Shown: positions 16,369 through 25,232 of the stretch, in pieces
Position numbering within the stretch: the stretch's first letter is position 1
Layout of the letters: each line of letters starts with the position of its first letter
Assembly: GCA_030695945.1 (NCBI GenBank)
Contig: JAUYOG010000068.1
Coordinates: 1 to 62,630, forward strand
Origin: Ramlibacter sp.
Lineage (GTDB): Bacteria > Pseudomonadota > Gammaproteobacteria > Burkholderiales > Burkholderiaceae_C
Direction of reading: 5' to 3'
DNA: 62,630 nucleotides
The notes under the pieces: generated by a model
What the model saw: the letters and a program-made list of their open reading frames with translations, nothing else
Database searches by the model: none
What the model was told of the DNA's origin: nothing
Made by a program: the position numbers and the translations under genes

Positions 16369-17723
16369 GCCTGCATGCGCAGCTGCAGCAGCGCGCCGCG
16401 GCCGGCAAGCCGGTGCGCGTGGGCCTGATCGGCGCCGGCAAGTTCGGCTCCATGTACCTGGCCCAGGTTCCGCGCACTCCCGGCGTGCACCTGGCCGGCA
16501 TCGCCGACCTGTCGCCGGACGGCGCGCGCGCCAACCTGGCCCGCGTGGGGTGGAAGCCCGAACAGTGGCAGGCTGCGTCGCTGGATGCGGCGTTCAAGGC
16601 CGGCACGACGCACATCGGCGAAGACTGGCAGTCCCTGGTGCGGCATCCTGGGATCGACGTCATCGTCGAATGCACCGGCCATCCCATCGCGGCGGTGGAC
16701 CATTGCCTGGAAGCATTCGCCAACGGCAAGCATGTCGTGAACGTGACGGTGGAGGCCGACGCGTTCTGCGGGCCGCTGCTAGCGCGCAAGGCCGCCGAGG
16801 CAGGTGTCGTCTATTCGCTGGCGTTCGGCGACCAGCCGGCGCTGATCTGCGACCTTTTCGACTGGGCGCGCACCTGCGGCTTCCCGGTGGTCGCGGCCGG
16901 GCGCGGCCACAAGTGGCTGCCTCACTTTTGCGAGTCGACTCCCGAAACGGTCTGGGGCTACTACGGCCTCACGCCCGAGCAGGCGACGCGCGGCGGGCTC
17001 AACCCAAAGATGTTCAACAGCTTCCTGGACGGCTCCAAGCCTTCCATCGAGAGCACCGCGGTCGCCAACGCCACTGGCCTGGGCGTCCCGTCGAACGGCC
17101 TGCTGTACCCGCCGGCGAGCGTCGAGGACATCCCCTTCGTGACCCGGCCCATCAGCGAGGGCGGCGTGCTGGAACGCAAGGGGATGGTCGAAGTCATCTC
17201 GTCGCTCGAAGCGAACGGCCGCCAGATTCCCTATGACATCCGCATGGGCGTGTGGGTGACGGTGGAGGCGGAAACCGAATACATCAAGAACTGCTTCGAG
17301 GAATACAACGCCCACACCGACCCGAGCGGCCGCTATTTCACGCTGTACAAGCGCTGGCACCTGATCGGGCTCGAGGTCGGCGTCTCGGTCGCCAGCGTCG
17401 CGCTGCGCGGCGAGGCGACGGGAGTCGCCACCTGCTGGAACGCCGACGTCGTGGCCACGGCCAAGCGCGACCTGGCCGTGGGCGAGTCGCTCGACGGCGA
17501 AGGCGGCTACACGGTGTGGGGCAAGCTGTTGCCGGCGGCCAGGTCCGTGCAGCTGGGTGGCCTGCCCCTGGGCCTCGCGCATGGCGTCAAACTGGTGCGG
17601 CCGGTGAAGAAGGGACAGAGCCTCTCCTGGGCCGACGTGGCGATGGACACGGCCACGCACGCCTACAAGATCCGGAAACAAATGGAAGCGATGTTTGCCG
17701 CGCCGCTGTTGAAAGCCGCCTGA
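16365..17723 (+). CDS. NAD(P)-dependent oxidoreductase with SAF domain (homoserine-dehydrogenase-like)
   Basis: The protein has 452 residues. The N-terminal Rossmann motif is RVGLIGAGKFGSMYLAQVP. A central domain carries DVIVECTGHPIAAVDHCLEA, similar to homoserine dehydrogenase and Gfo/Idh-type enzymes. The C-terminus has a SAF-like domain (KRDLAVGESLDGEGGYTVWG) as in sialic-acid synthase and altronate-dehydratase-type proteins. The reaction is unknown; oxidation of a hydroxylated acid made by the preceding dioxygenase is an inference. It overlaps the dioxygenase gene by four bases, which indicates tight co-translation. Confidence 0.72.
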   Translation: MSLHAQLQQRAAAGKPVRVGLIGAGKFGSMYLAQVPRTPGVHLAGIADLSPDGARANLARVGWKPEQWQAASLDAAFKAGTTHIGEDWQSLVRHPGIDVIVECTGHPIAAVDHCLEAFANGKHVVNVTVEADAFCGPLLARKAAEAGVVYSLAFGDQPALICDLFDWARTCGFPVVAAGRGHKWLPHFCESTPETVWGYYGLTPEQATRGGLNPKMFNSFLDGSKPSIESTAVANATGLGVPSNGLLYPPASVEDIPFVTRPISEGGVLERKGMVEVISSLEANGRQIPYDIRMGVWVTVEAETEYIKNCFEEYNAHTDPSGRYFTLYKRWHLIGLEVGVSVASVALRGEATGVATCWNADVVATAKRDLAVGESLDGEGGYTVWGKLLPAARSVQLGGLPLGLAHGVKLVRPVKKGQSLSWADVAMDTATHAYKIRKQMEAMFAAPLLKAA

Positions 17724-17784
17724 CAGCCTTCGCGGCGGCGCCGGTTCGATGATGGCCCGTACCATCATGGAAGGGAGCCGCGCA

Positions 17785-18654
17785 ATGAACATCGCCCTGC
17801 TGGGAACGGGCGCCATGGGGTTCCCCATGGCCCGCCGGCTCTGCGAAGCCGGCCACGCCGTCCATGTGTGGAACCGGTCGCGCGCGAAGGCGGAGCGTCT
17901 CGGTCCCTTCGGTGCGACGGTGCACGGCACGCCTGCGTCGGCGGTGCGCGGCGCCGACATCGTGATCACCATGCTCGAAAGCGGCTCCGTGGTCGAGGAC
18001 GTGCTGTTCAACCAGGGCGCGGCGCAGGCGATGAAGCGCGGCACCCTCCTGATCGATATGGCGTCGATCCAGCCTCGCGAGGCGCGCGACCACGCGGCGC
18101 GGCTGGGTGATTACGGCGTCAGCCACCTCGATGCACCCGTGTCAGGCGGGACCGGCGGTGCCGAGGCCGGCACGCTGGTGATCATGGCCGGCGGCAAGCC
18201 CGCCGATTTCGAGCGGGCGCGCCCGGTATTCGCCGTGTTCGGGCGCGCGACGCACGTGGGCCCGCACGGCACGGGGCAACTCACCAAGCTCGCCAACCAG
18301 ATGATCGTGGGCGTCACGATCGGCGCGGTGGCCGAGGCGCTGCTGCTTTGCCAGAGAGGCGGCGCCGACATGGGCCGGGTCAAGGAGGCGATCACCGGCG
18401 GCTTCGCCGACAGCCGCATCCTGCAAGTGCACGGCCAGCGGATGGTGGACCGCGACTTCACGCCTCGCGCGCGCATGACGGTGCAGCTGAAGGACCTGCG
18501 CAACGCGCTCGCGACCGCCGAGGAGGTGGGTTTCGACGCGCCGGTCACGGCGCTCTTCGAGCAGCTGTATGCGGACGGCGTCGAGCACGGACTCGCGGAC
18601 CTCGACCACGCGGGCCTTTTCGTCGAATTCGCCAGCCGAAACGGCATGGAGTGA
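17785..18654 (+). CDS. 3-hydroxyisobutyrate dehydrogenase-family NAD(P) oxidoreductase
   Basis: The protein has 289 residues. The Rossmann motif is IALLGTGAMGFPMARRLCEA. The substrate loop SHLDAPVSGGTGGAEAGTL and the catalytic Lys in GTGQLTKLANQMIVG (Lys168) define the beta-hydroxyacid dehydrogenase family. The ATG at 17785 follows a good ribosome-binding site (aagggag); an earlier in-frame ATG lacks one. It likely oxidises a beta-hydroxyacid or reduces tartronate-semialdehyde-type compounds. The 61-base gap to the SAF-domain gene leaves it probably in the same operon. Confidence 0.85.
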   Translation: MNIALLGTGAMGFPMARRLCEAGHAVHVWNRSRAKAERLGPFGATVHGTPASAVRGADIVITMLESGSVVEDVLFNQGAAQAMKRGTLLIDMASIQPREARDHAARLGDYGVSHLDAPVSGGTGGAEAGTLVIMAGGKPADFERARPVFAVFGRATHVGPHGTGQLTKLANQMIVGVTIGAVAEALLLCQRGGADMGRVKEAITGGFADSRILQVHGQRMVDRDFTPRARMTVQLKDLRNALATAEEVGFDAPVTALFEQLYADGVEHGLADLDHAGLFVEFASRNGME

Positions 18655-18730
18655 GCCGGCCCCGCAGGGGAAGCCGCGACGGTTTTGGCATAATTGCGCA
18701 TCGCCGCCGGAAACGGCTCCACGTATTTGC

Positions 18731-18736
18731 TAAAAT
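18731..18736 (+). promoter_or_regulatory. Putative -10 element for the tRNA pair
   Basis: TAAAAT lies 12 bases before the first base of tRNA-Ala. It fits a promoter for the Ala-Lys tRNA transcript that ends at the terminator at 18945. The -35 is not clear. Confidence 0.45.
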
Positions 18737-18748
18737 ACGCGCTGCTGT

Positions 18749-18824
<76 letters not shown>

Positions 18825-18848
18825 CAGCCTCTTTTTTCAGTTTCGAGT

Positions 18849-18924
18849 GGGCTCTTAGCTCAGTTGGTAGAGCAGCGGACTCTTAATCCGTAGGTCGAGT
18901 GTTCGAGTCACTCAGGGCCCACCA
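18849..18924 (+). tRNA. tRNA-Lys (anticodon CTT)
   Basis: A 76-base cloverleaf. The acceptor gggctct pairs with agggccc. The D arm is gctc/gagc. The anticodon loop ctcttaa gives CTT, reading AAG. The T arm is gagtg-ttcgagt-cactc. The CCA is encoded. It forms one short transcript with tRNA-Ala and is followed by a strong terminator. Confidence 0.95.
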
Positions 18925-18944
18925 CTCATCCCGCAAGGGTGTTG

Positions 18945-18979
18945 AAAAGCCTGCTATCTTTTGGATAGCAGGCTTTTTG
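18945..18979 (+). terminator. Rho-independent terminator of the tRNA operon
   Basis: The 14-bp perfect stem aaaagcctgctatc / gatagcaggctttt encloses the loop ttttg and runs into a T-tract. It lies 21 bases after tRNA-Lys. The A-rich foot makes it potentially bidirectional, so it may also stop the leftward GST operon. Confidence 0.92.
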
Positions 18980-19103
18980 TATTTCAACCGTGACGGTTTG
19001 GGGACAGGCAGCTGTACCTGAGGACGTTCCCAGAGAGCTGCCGCGCTGGAAGCATGAGCTGGACCCCCGTCCCAGAAGTCGCCGCGCGGGACGGTTAGCT
19101 CGC

Positions 19104-19748
19104 TCAGAGCGAATGCGCAGCCGGCTCCGAGCGTTCGCGTTCCACTGCCCGTTGCATGGCTGGCAGCGCCGCGACCCGCCCGTGATGCTTCATGAGGTGC
19201 TCCGGCAGCGGCAGCTTGGCGCCCAGCGACCAGCGGGTGAACACATGCAGGTAGAAGTCGAGCCCGCTTCGCTCCGCCAAAACCCAGTCGCGGTGCTGCA
19301 ATTGCGTGGCCACGGCTGTAAGCACGCGCATCAAGTAGCGCGGCGTGTGCGCGCGCAGGGCGGCCTGCGCAGCCTCGTCGTCCCCCACCCAGCGACTCGG
19401 CCGCCACAGCAAACGAAAGACAGGATGCACGGTGCCTCCCAGGAAGCCGAGCCACTGCATTGCCGCGACGTGCCCCTCCGGGTCGACGGGAAGGAGCCGC
19501 GCCTGCGGGTGCTCGCGCGCCAGCAATGCGAGGATCGCACCGGTCTCGCGAACGACGCGGGTGCCGGTCCGCAACACCGGGACTTGCTGTAGTGGGCTAA
19601 GGTGGGCAAAGTCGTCGCCGCCGGCTCCATTCGGCCCCATCTCCAGCCGCGTTGCCTTGAAAGGCCGGCCTACCTCCTCGAGCGCAGCCAGCGAGGCGAG
19701 CGCGCACGAGCCCTGGGCGAAGTAAAGAGTTGATTCTGCGTCCACCAT
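19104..19748 (-). CDS. Glutathione S-transferase family protein
   Basis: The protein has 214 residues. The N-terminal thioredoxin fold begins STLYFAQGSCALASLAALEE, with a Ser in the YFxxxSC position typical of bacterial beta-class enzymes. The cis-Pro motif is LQQVPVLRTG and the glutathione gamma-Glu motif is RETGAILALL. The rest is the helical C-terminal domain with DFYLHVFTRWSLG. It lies six bases after the dienelactone hydrolase gene, so both may serve detoxification of an electrophile. Confidence 0.85.
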   Translation of the reverse strand: MVDAESTLYFAQGSCALASLAALEEVGRPFKATRLEMGPNGAGGDDFAHLSPLQQVPVLRTGTRVVRETGAILALLAREHPQARLLPVDPEGHVAAMQWLGFLGGTVHPVFRLLWRPSRWVGDDEAAQAALRAHTPRYLMRVLTAVATQLQHRDWVLAERSGLDFYLHVFTRWSLGAKLPLPEHLMKHHGRVAALPAMQRAVERERSEPAAHSL

Positions 19749-19754
19749 AGATCC

Positions 19755-20600
19755 TTAGACAGGGTTGCGGGCGGGCACGCCTGTGGCCAGGCGCTGCCCA
19801 AAGAAGGCGATGATTTCATCGCGTGCGGCCGCGGTCGGCTCGCCTTCAGCATCAACGAGGTGAACCGTCACCACGCTATGTGGCACGGGCACATGGCGCG
19901 CGTGAAACGCCGCCTGCACGTCGCGGTTCGCTGCACTTGCTGGCAGCACGCGAGCGACAAAGCGTTCCCCCAATGCCTGCCGATAGGCAGCAAATCGCTG
20001 CGATGTGCAGAAGCGGTCGCCTTCGAAACGGTAGGCGAGGACGGTGAGGTCCTCTTGCAGCAGCCTTGCACCCACCGCGTCCAATTCCGCTGGGGAGATC
20101 TCCAGGCGCTCCGGCTCGCCCAAGGGCAGCGACGGCTGGCAAAGCACCGGAGCCAATACGGCGGGCTCCAGCATCATCGTAAGCGCGAAATTGCCCGTGA
20201 AGCACATGCCGATGGCGCCCACGCCGGGCCCGCCGCATTCGCCGCGCGCGTGCTTCGCGAGCGCACGTAACCAGTCAGCGACAGGGCTGGAGCTGCCCCC
20301 CTTCAGGGCATTGAATTCCGCGCTGACGCACGCCCGCCGGAACACCGCGGCGCCCTCCTCCGCGCTCGCGGCAGCGCCGTCGCGGCCGAACAGCGATGGC
20401 ATGTAGACGGTGAAGCCTGCATCGCGCACCCATCTCGCAAAGCGAGCCACATGCGGACTGATGCCGGGCATTTCGGCCATCACGATGACCGCCGGCCCTT
20501 TGCCGGCGACCCAGACCGGCTTGGTGCGGCCTACGCAGGTGAGCTCGCGGCGCTGGAAGTCGTCGAGTGGATCGTCTTGGGTGAGGTCGGGTTGCTGCAT
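19755..20600 (-). CDS. Dienelactone hydrolase-family protein
   Basis: The protein has 281 residues with the alpha/beta-hydrolase fold. The nucleophile elbow is GAIGMCFTGNFALT with Cys133 in place of Ser, the hallmark of dienelactone hydrolases. Also visible are AVIVMAEMPGISPHVARFAR and the C-terminal FHARHVPVPHSVVTVH holding the catalytic His region. No other aromatic lower-pathway gene is adjacent, so the natural substrate need not be a dienelactone. It is divergent from the GlxA-type regulator, which probably controls it together with the downstream GST gene. Confidence 0.82.
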   Translation of the reverse strand: MQQPDLTQDDPLDDFQRRELTCVGRTKPVWVAGKGPAVIVMAEMPGISPHVARFARWVRDAGFTVYMPSLFGRDGAAASAEEGAAVFRRACVSAEFNALKGGSSSPVADWLRALAKHARGECGGPGVGAIGMCFTGNFALTMMLEPAVLAPVLCQPSLPLGEPERLEISPAELDAVGARLLQEDLTVLAYRFEGDRFCTSQRFAAYRQALGERFVARVLPASAANRDVQAAFHARHVPVPHSVVTVHLVDAEGEPTAAARDEIIAFFGQRLATGVPARNPV

Positions 20601-20670
20601 GCCGCGATCTTGCCCGTAGCGCTAAACTACAACTAGTGTCCAATTCGACATTGTTCGGGGATTTTTTGCC

Positions 20671-21657
20671 ATGACCTTCGTTGAGGTCCTCGTGCTCAAG
20701 CACGCCCAAGCTTCAAGCATCGCGATCACCTTCGACGTGCTGGCCACCGCTAACCGGCTGCGCCAGTCGGCGGGTCGCGCACCACCGTTTGCCGTCGGCG
20801 TGACAGGCTCGGGCGCGCGGTCGGTTCAGGGCTTGATGCGTGCCGCTCTGCCGACCGGCACTGGCGACGGTGAACCCAGCCTCGTCATCGTCCCAGGTTT
20901 GGGTCTCTCTGATGAAGCGTCCATGGCGCAGGGTTTGGCGCGCCGCGGCGCCGTCGAGGGGCGCGAGCGCCTGCTGCACGCTGCCGCTGCCGGCGCGGAG
21001 ATCGCCACTTCTTGCTCGGGCACTTTCCTGGTGGCCGAAGCCGGGCTGCTGCAAGGGCGGCGCGCCACGACCACCTGGTGGCTGGCGCCTCTGTTTCGTC
21101 AGCGCTATCCGGGCGTGAAGCTGGACACGGACGCGCTCATCGTGCGCGACGGCCTCATCACGACGGCGGGCGCGGCGATGGCGCATCTCGACTTGATGCT
21201 GGCGCTCGTGGCGCGCCACGCAGGACGGCCGCTGGCGGACTTGTGCGCGCAGTATCTGCTGCTGGACGAGCGCCGGTCGCAGGCGCGCTACATGGCATTA
21301 GGGCATCTGGCCGCCGGCGACGAGCGCGTCGCACGCGCCGAGCGCTTCGCGCGCCACCGGCTCGAGGCAGGCTTCACCATGGATGATCTGGCTGAGGCGG
21401 CGTGCCTGTCGCCACGCACGTTCGCGCGGAGGCTGCAGCAGACGCTCGGCATGTCGCCGGTGCGCTTCGTGCAAAAGCTTCGCGTGGAACGCGCCGTCGA
21501 GCTGCTGGAGACGACGCGCCTGCCTTTCGGCACCATCGCGCAGCGCGTCGGGTATGCCGAGCCGTCCACGCTGCGTCGGCTCATCCGCCGCGAACACGGC
21601 GCCGAGCCGCGGCGCTTTCGCGGCAAACGCCATGCGGGCGATGCTCTCAGTTCGTGA
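20671..21657 (+). CDS. GlxA-type transcriptional regulator (DJ-1/PfpI + AraC)
   Basis: The protein has 328 residues. The N-terminal DJ-1/PfpI-like domain has SLVIVPGLGLSDEAS and the Cys-elbow EIATSCSGTFLVAEAGLL. The C-terminal AraC domain has two helix-turn-helix units, MDDLAEAACLSPRTFARRLQ and FGTIAQRVGYAEPSTLRRLI. The DJ-1 part acts as a sensor in this family. It is divergent from the dienelactone-hydrolase/GST pair across 70 bases containing a TACAAC/ACTAGT-rich segment, so it is probably their regulator. Confidence 0.88.
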   Translation: MTFVEVLVLKHAQASSIAITFDVLATANRLRQSAGRAPPFAVGVTGSGARSVQGLMRAALPTGTGDGEPSLVIVPGLGLSDEASMAQGLARRGAVEGRERLLHAAAAGAEIATSCSGTFLVAEAGLLQGRRATTTWWLAPLFRQRYPGVKLDTDALIVRDGLITTAGAAMAHLDLMLALVARHAGRPLADLCAQYLLLDERRSQARYMALGHLAAGDERVARAERFARHRLEAGFTMDDLAEAACLSPRTFARRLQQTLGMSPVRFVQKLRVERAVELLETTRLPFGTIAQRVGYAEPSTLRRLIRREHGAEPRRFRGKRHAGDALSS

Positions 21658-21723
21658 CTGCAAGCGATAACACAGAGCAGTGCAGGCAGCCATCCGGCAG
21701 ACCGCCGGTTTGTCAGTTTCTGT

Positions 21724-22671
21724 TCACAGCCCGCGCGATATTGACTCCTGCGCAAGTGCGTCCCGCCAGCTCGGATGCGCGGGAAGCCACCCGAGCTCGC
21801 GTTTGGCTTTCGCATTCGAAGCACCGCGCAGTTCCGTCATCATGACGGCGCCCGCGTCGCCGGCGAAGAATCGCCCCACGAACCGCGGCACTCGCATTGG
21901 CCTTGGCGCACCCAGCTGTTGCGCCAAAGCGGGCAGCCAATGCGCAACCAGTGCGGGATCATCGTCGACGATGTTGTAGACGCCTGCGCGTCCATGCTCG
22001 ATCGCCGCCAACGTAGCGTCGGCAGCGTCTCCCACATGCACGAATGACCACACGCCACCGCCGTCTCCCACCACGGGAAACTTGCGCCGCCGGATCAGTT
22101 CGAAAGTTTCGCCCCCCGGCGTCAACGACGTCCCCGGTCCGTAGAGCCAGCCGTAGCGCAGCACTATGCCAAGCATCCCTGTTGCAGTGAGAACGGCCGT
22201 CTCAAGATGTTCGATAGACTTCTGGTTCGGTCGCATTTCCCGAACCGGCGTGGGGTCGAAGGCGTCGGACTCGTCCTTTGGCACCTTCCCGTTTCGCGCA
22301 TAGGGCGAGACATGGCTCTGCGCGACGAACCGACGGACCCCGAGCGCTTGCGCGGCCGCCACCAGATTGTCTGTGCCTGTGGTACGGAGCAGATTGGTCG
22401 CCGCGAAGTCTCGTGCCATATGGCGCGTATCGATCTTGCCGATCGCTGTCAGCTGATGTACCACCACATCCGGCGCGGCAAACTCGACCGCCCTGAGCAC
22501 CTGCTGCGCGTCAAGCGCATCCGCAACGACGGGCACTGCACCCATCCGGCGAAGCATCGGCTGCTTGTCTTCACTGCGTGTCATGCCGTGAACATGATGA
22601 CCTGCGGCCACCAAGCGAGGCACCAATTGCCGTCCGATCGCTCCGGTCGCTCCTGCCACGAACACCTTCAT
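21724..22671 (-). CDS. NAD-dependent epimerase/dehydratase family protein
   Basis: An extended short-chain dehydrogenase of 315 residues. The Rossmann motif is KVFVAGATGAIGRQLVPRLV. The substrate region RFVAQSHVSPYARNG and the NmrA/epimerase-like segments LGIVLRYGWLYGPGTSLTPG and VWSFVHVGDAADATLAAIEH follow. The classical YxxxK is not clearly present; NQKSIEHLE occupies that place. It could be a sugar epimerase-like or NAD(P)-sensing protein. It has no operon partner. Confidence 0.72.
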   Translation of the reverse strand: MKVFVAGATGAIGRQLVPRLVAAGHHVHGMTRSEDKQPMLRRMGAVPVVADALDAQQVLRAVEFAAPDVVVHQLTAIGKIDTRHMARDFAATNLLRTTGTDNLVAAAQALGVRRFVAQSHVSPYARNGKVPKDESDAFDPTPVREMRPNQKSIEHLETAVLTATGMLGIVLRYGWLYGPGTSLTPGGETFELIRRRKFPVVGDGGGVWSFVHVGDAADATLAAIEHGRAGVYNIVDDDPALVAHWLPALAQQLGAPRPMRVPRFVGRFFAGDAGAVMMTELRGASNAKAKRELGWLPAHPSWRDALAQESISRGL

Positions 22672-22751
22672 CGATTTCTCCCGAGAGTCTGGTCAGCGAT
22701 CATCACGGGCATCGAGACTGCCAGCACGCCACGTCGATGCCGCGCGACGCG

Positions 22752-23444
22752 TCAGGTCACGCGACGGACGGGCCCGTCCGGATTCCCAGCACAATGCCAA
22801 TTGATGTCGTCCAAGACTGGCAGGAGGTCGCGCGGCTCCGGGCGTACGCTGTAGTCAGGATTGACTTCTGCGTATCTCACCACGCCGACAGGATCGATGA
22901 CGAAGCGGGCCGGCATTGGAAGTGTCCAGCTGTCATCGCCATTTGCGAGTGCGAGGTCGTTGCCGAAACCCTTGTAGAGCGCGATCAGATCGTCAGGTAG
23001 TTTGAAGCGCAGCCCGAATGCCGCTGCCACCGCGTTGGCTTTGTCGATCAGCATGGGAAACTCAAGCCCTGCGATACGCGTTGACCGCCTGCTGTTGGCT
23101 GCGCTCTGCGGGGATAGCACGACGAGCTCTGCGCCACGCGCACGGATTTCCTCCAGCGTCTCTTGCAGAGCCTGCAATTCGAGATTGCAATAGGGACACC
23201 ACACGCCGCGGTAGAAACTGACGACCAAAGGGCCACGCGAGAGCAATTCATCGGAGCGCACCATCGCACCATTCACGTCAGGCAGCATGAAAGCAGGCGC
23301 CCTGTCGCCGGTCCTGATCGCCCGCTGCGCCATGCCAGAGGCCAGGAGCGCCTCCGTTGCGCGGCGCATGGTCGCCTGCGCTTCCGGCGAGTTTCTTGAA
23401 GCCAACTGTGCCTTGAGTGCATCAAGGCGGTCCTGCAGCGACAT
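22752..23444 (-). CDS. Peroxiredoxin-like (AhpC/TSA) protein
   Basis: The protein has 230 residues. After a helical N-terminus the thioredoxin fold begins at TGDRAPAFMLPDVNGAMV. The active site is VVSFYRGVWCPYCNLELQAL, a CxxC variant of the peroxidatic Cys motif. The segment ELVVLSPQSAANSRRSTRIA follows. Such proteins are annotated as thiol peroxidase-like and reduce organic peroxides. The start MSLQDRLDA has a good Shine-Dalgarno (ggaaacc upstream). It is monocistronic. Confidence 0.82.
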   Translation of the reverse strand: MSLQDRLDALKAQLASRNSPEAQATMRRATEALLASGMAQRAIRTGDRAPAFMLPDVNGAMVRSDELLSRGPLVVSFYRGVWCPYCNLELQALQETLEEIRARGAELVVLSPQSAANSRRSTRIAGLEFPMLIDKANAVAAAFGLRFKLPDDLIALYKGFGNDLALANGDDSWTLPMPARFVIDPVGVVRYAEVNPDYSVRPEPRDLLPVLDDINWHCAGNPDGPVRRVT

Positions 23445-23730
23445 GAGGTTTCCTTTCTGAGCGCTAGGTGGGTGGCGTGAACAACTTATGGACATATTGC
23501 CATGTCGATGGAGGACGCGTCTTCATGGGGTCGCGAGGAATCATTCACTGTTGAAGGCGTCGATCATGGCGCATTCCAGGTCCGGTAACCAACTGGAAAC
23601 CACACATGTCCATGGCGGCGGCATCTCGGATCCGCAGAGCGGACCGTCCGCATTGCGGCCATGAAGCGACTGGCCAGCGGCTACCTGGGCCATCGCTTGC
23701 ATTCCATCGCGAAGGGCCACGTCTCGCCCA

Positions 23731-24042
23731 TCACTTCCGACCACAAGCCCGTGCCTCTATGTAGGCGATGGCCTCGACCGTGGTCCTGCCCGCCGCCTCC
23801 AGTGCATTCAGGTCCAGGGCCAAGGCTCGCGAGTAGCCAGGCCCGGTTTCCGTGCCTTCCAGGCCACAAAAGATGGCCCGGTACCTGGCGTCCGACAGGG
23901 TTTTGAGTTCGAGGGCTGCGACAGCAGCATTCGATCGTGCCGGTTCTGGTGGCGTTCGGTCGCTCGCGGCGACGGCCGTGCCGAGCTGTAAGGTGAATAC
24001 GGCCGCAGCTGCCGCAGCGGCGAGCGGTTGGTGATAGGTCAT
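23731..24042 (-). CDS. Small secreted hypothetical protein
   Basis: The protein has 103 residues. The signal peptide MTYHQPLAAAAAAAVFTLQL ends near GTAVAAS. The mature part contains LKTLSDARYRAIFCGLEGTE and VEAIAYIEARACGRK, with two Cys that may form a disulphide. No family was recognised. It is divergent from the LysR gene, which makes it the likely target of that regulator. The 286 bases downstream to the peroxiredoxin start hold no gene that can be supported. Confidence 0.55.
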   Translation of the reverse strand: MTYHQPLAAAAAAAVFTLQLGTAVAASDRTPPEPARSNAAVAALELKTLSDARYRAIFCGLEGTETGPGYSRALALDLNALEAAGRTTVEAIAYIEARACGRK

Positions 24043-24115
24043 GGAAGCTCCTTGGATCGCCGGCAATGTCTCACGCACATGCCTCGCCCGGCGTTCGATT
24101 TCCTGTCGCCTCCGT

Positions 24116-24126
24116 CAGATAATCTG
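24116..24126. promoter_or_regulatory. Palindrome overlapping the -10 of the LysR gene
   Basis: CAGATAATCTG is a perfect 11-base palindrome centred on A24121. Its core GATAAT lies seven bases before the LysR ATG and looks like a -10 hexamer. Occupation by the regulator would block its own promoter, and the site also faces the divergent secreted-protein gene. Confidence 0.4.
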
Positions 24127-24130
24127 AAGC

Positions 24131-25015
24131 ATGAAAGCGATCTCCCGTCTGCCGCTCAATTCACTGCGGGTCTTCGAGGCCGTGGCGCGCCTGGGCTCGA
24201 TGGCGCGGGCCGCGGAGGCGCTGAACGTCCAGCCTTCCGCCGTCAGCATGCAATTGAAGAACCTCACGGATTTCGTGGGGCTGCCATTGGTGGTCCGCGC
24301 GGGGCGGCGGCTGGAGCTCACACCGCACGGGGCAGCGCTGCTTCCGTCCGTTGTCAGCGGCCTAGGCCAGATCGAGGACGCTGTCGTTTCGCTGCGCACT
24401 GCGGCAGGCGCACAACCTTTCACGGTTTCCGTCCTGCCCGCGTTCCTGCATCTTTGGCTGCTGCCGCGGCTCGCGCGGTTCGAAGCCGCCAACCCCTCGT
24501 TTCGGATGCGGGTGATCGCCGGTCGTGAACGGGTGGATCCCGCGCGCGGGGAGGCCGATGCCGCCATCCGGCTCGGCGATGGAGCGTGGCCGAACCTGTT
24601 GTCGCAAAAACTGATGGATGAAAACCTGGTGCCGGTGTGCAGCCCGGCGCTATGCAAGAAGGTGGGCCGACTCGGTCCGGGGGAAGTTCCGGTAGGGGTG
24701 CCGCTCCTGCAGAGTGCGATCGATCCGTGGACGCGCTGGAGCCCGCGGGCTCACGATGGCGAGCAGCGCTCAGTGGCGGTCGATGACGCCATTGCCGTGG
24801 TAAAGGCCGCCCAGCATGGGAAGGGTGTCGCTCTGGTACGGGGTAGCCTGGCGCAGGATGCGATCCGCGATGGCACCCTGGTTCCGGTCGGAAAGCCCAT
24901 CAAATACCGGTGGTCCTACTACTGGGTCACGGCGCCGCGGTCGGCTCAAGACGAGCGCCAACTGCGGATCCTTCACTGGCTGATGACCGAAGTTGCGGCC
25001 AGCCAGATTCCGTGA
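24131..25015 (+). CDS. LysR-family transcriptional regulator
   Basis: The protein has 294 residues. The N-terminal helix-turn-helix is LNSLRVFEAVARLGSMARAA followed by ALNVQPSAVSMQLKNLTDFV. The substrate-binding domain starts near residue 90 with FTVSVLPAFLHLWLLPRLAR, a GcvA-like pattern. Its probable targets are the divergent small secreted protein and itself. The ligand is unknown. Confidence 0.87.
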   Translation: MKAISRLPLNSLRVFEAVARLGSMARAAEALNVQPSAVSMQLKNLTDFVGLPLVVRAGRRLELTPHGAALLPSVVSGLGQIEDAVVSLRTAAGAQPFTVSVLPAFLHLWLLPRLARFEAANPSFRMRVIAGRERVDPARGEADAAIRLGDGAWPNLLSQKLMDENLVPVCSPALCKKVGRLGPGEVPVGVPLLQSAIDPWTRWSPRAHDGEQRSVAVDDAIAVVKAAQHGKGVALVRGSLAQDAIRDGTLVPVGKPIKYRWSYYWVTAPRSAQDERQLRILHWLMTEVAASQIP

Positions 25016-25232
25016 ACGACGCTTGGGTCGAGCAGATCATTGGATGCTTCGGCCAGCTGCGGGAATCAGGAACTGAGCCCCGGCGGTCTGCGCCACGCCC
25101 CCTGCCGGCAACACTACAGGCCCCAGCAGGGGCGCGGTACGCATTAGGCTTTGTCGCCGTCCCACAAGCAGATCTGTCTGCAACTGAGGCAGCCGCGCGC
25201 CACCATCCAGTTCCCTCTTACTCGGACATATC

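Noticed and set aside
23541..23744. 67-codon minus-strand frame after the small secreted protein gene
   Set aside because: No domain or ribosome site and it overlaps the end of the more credible secreted-protein gene.
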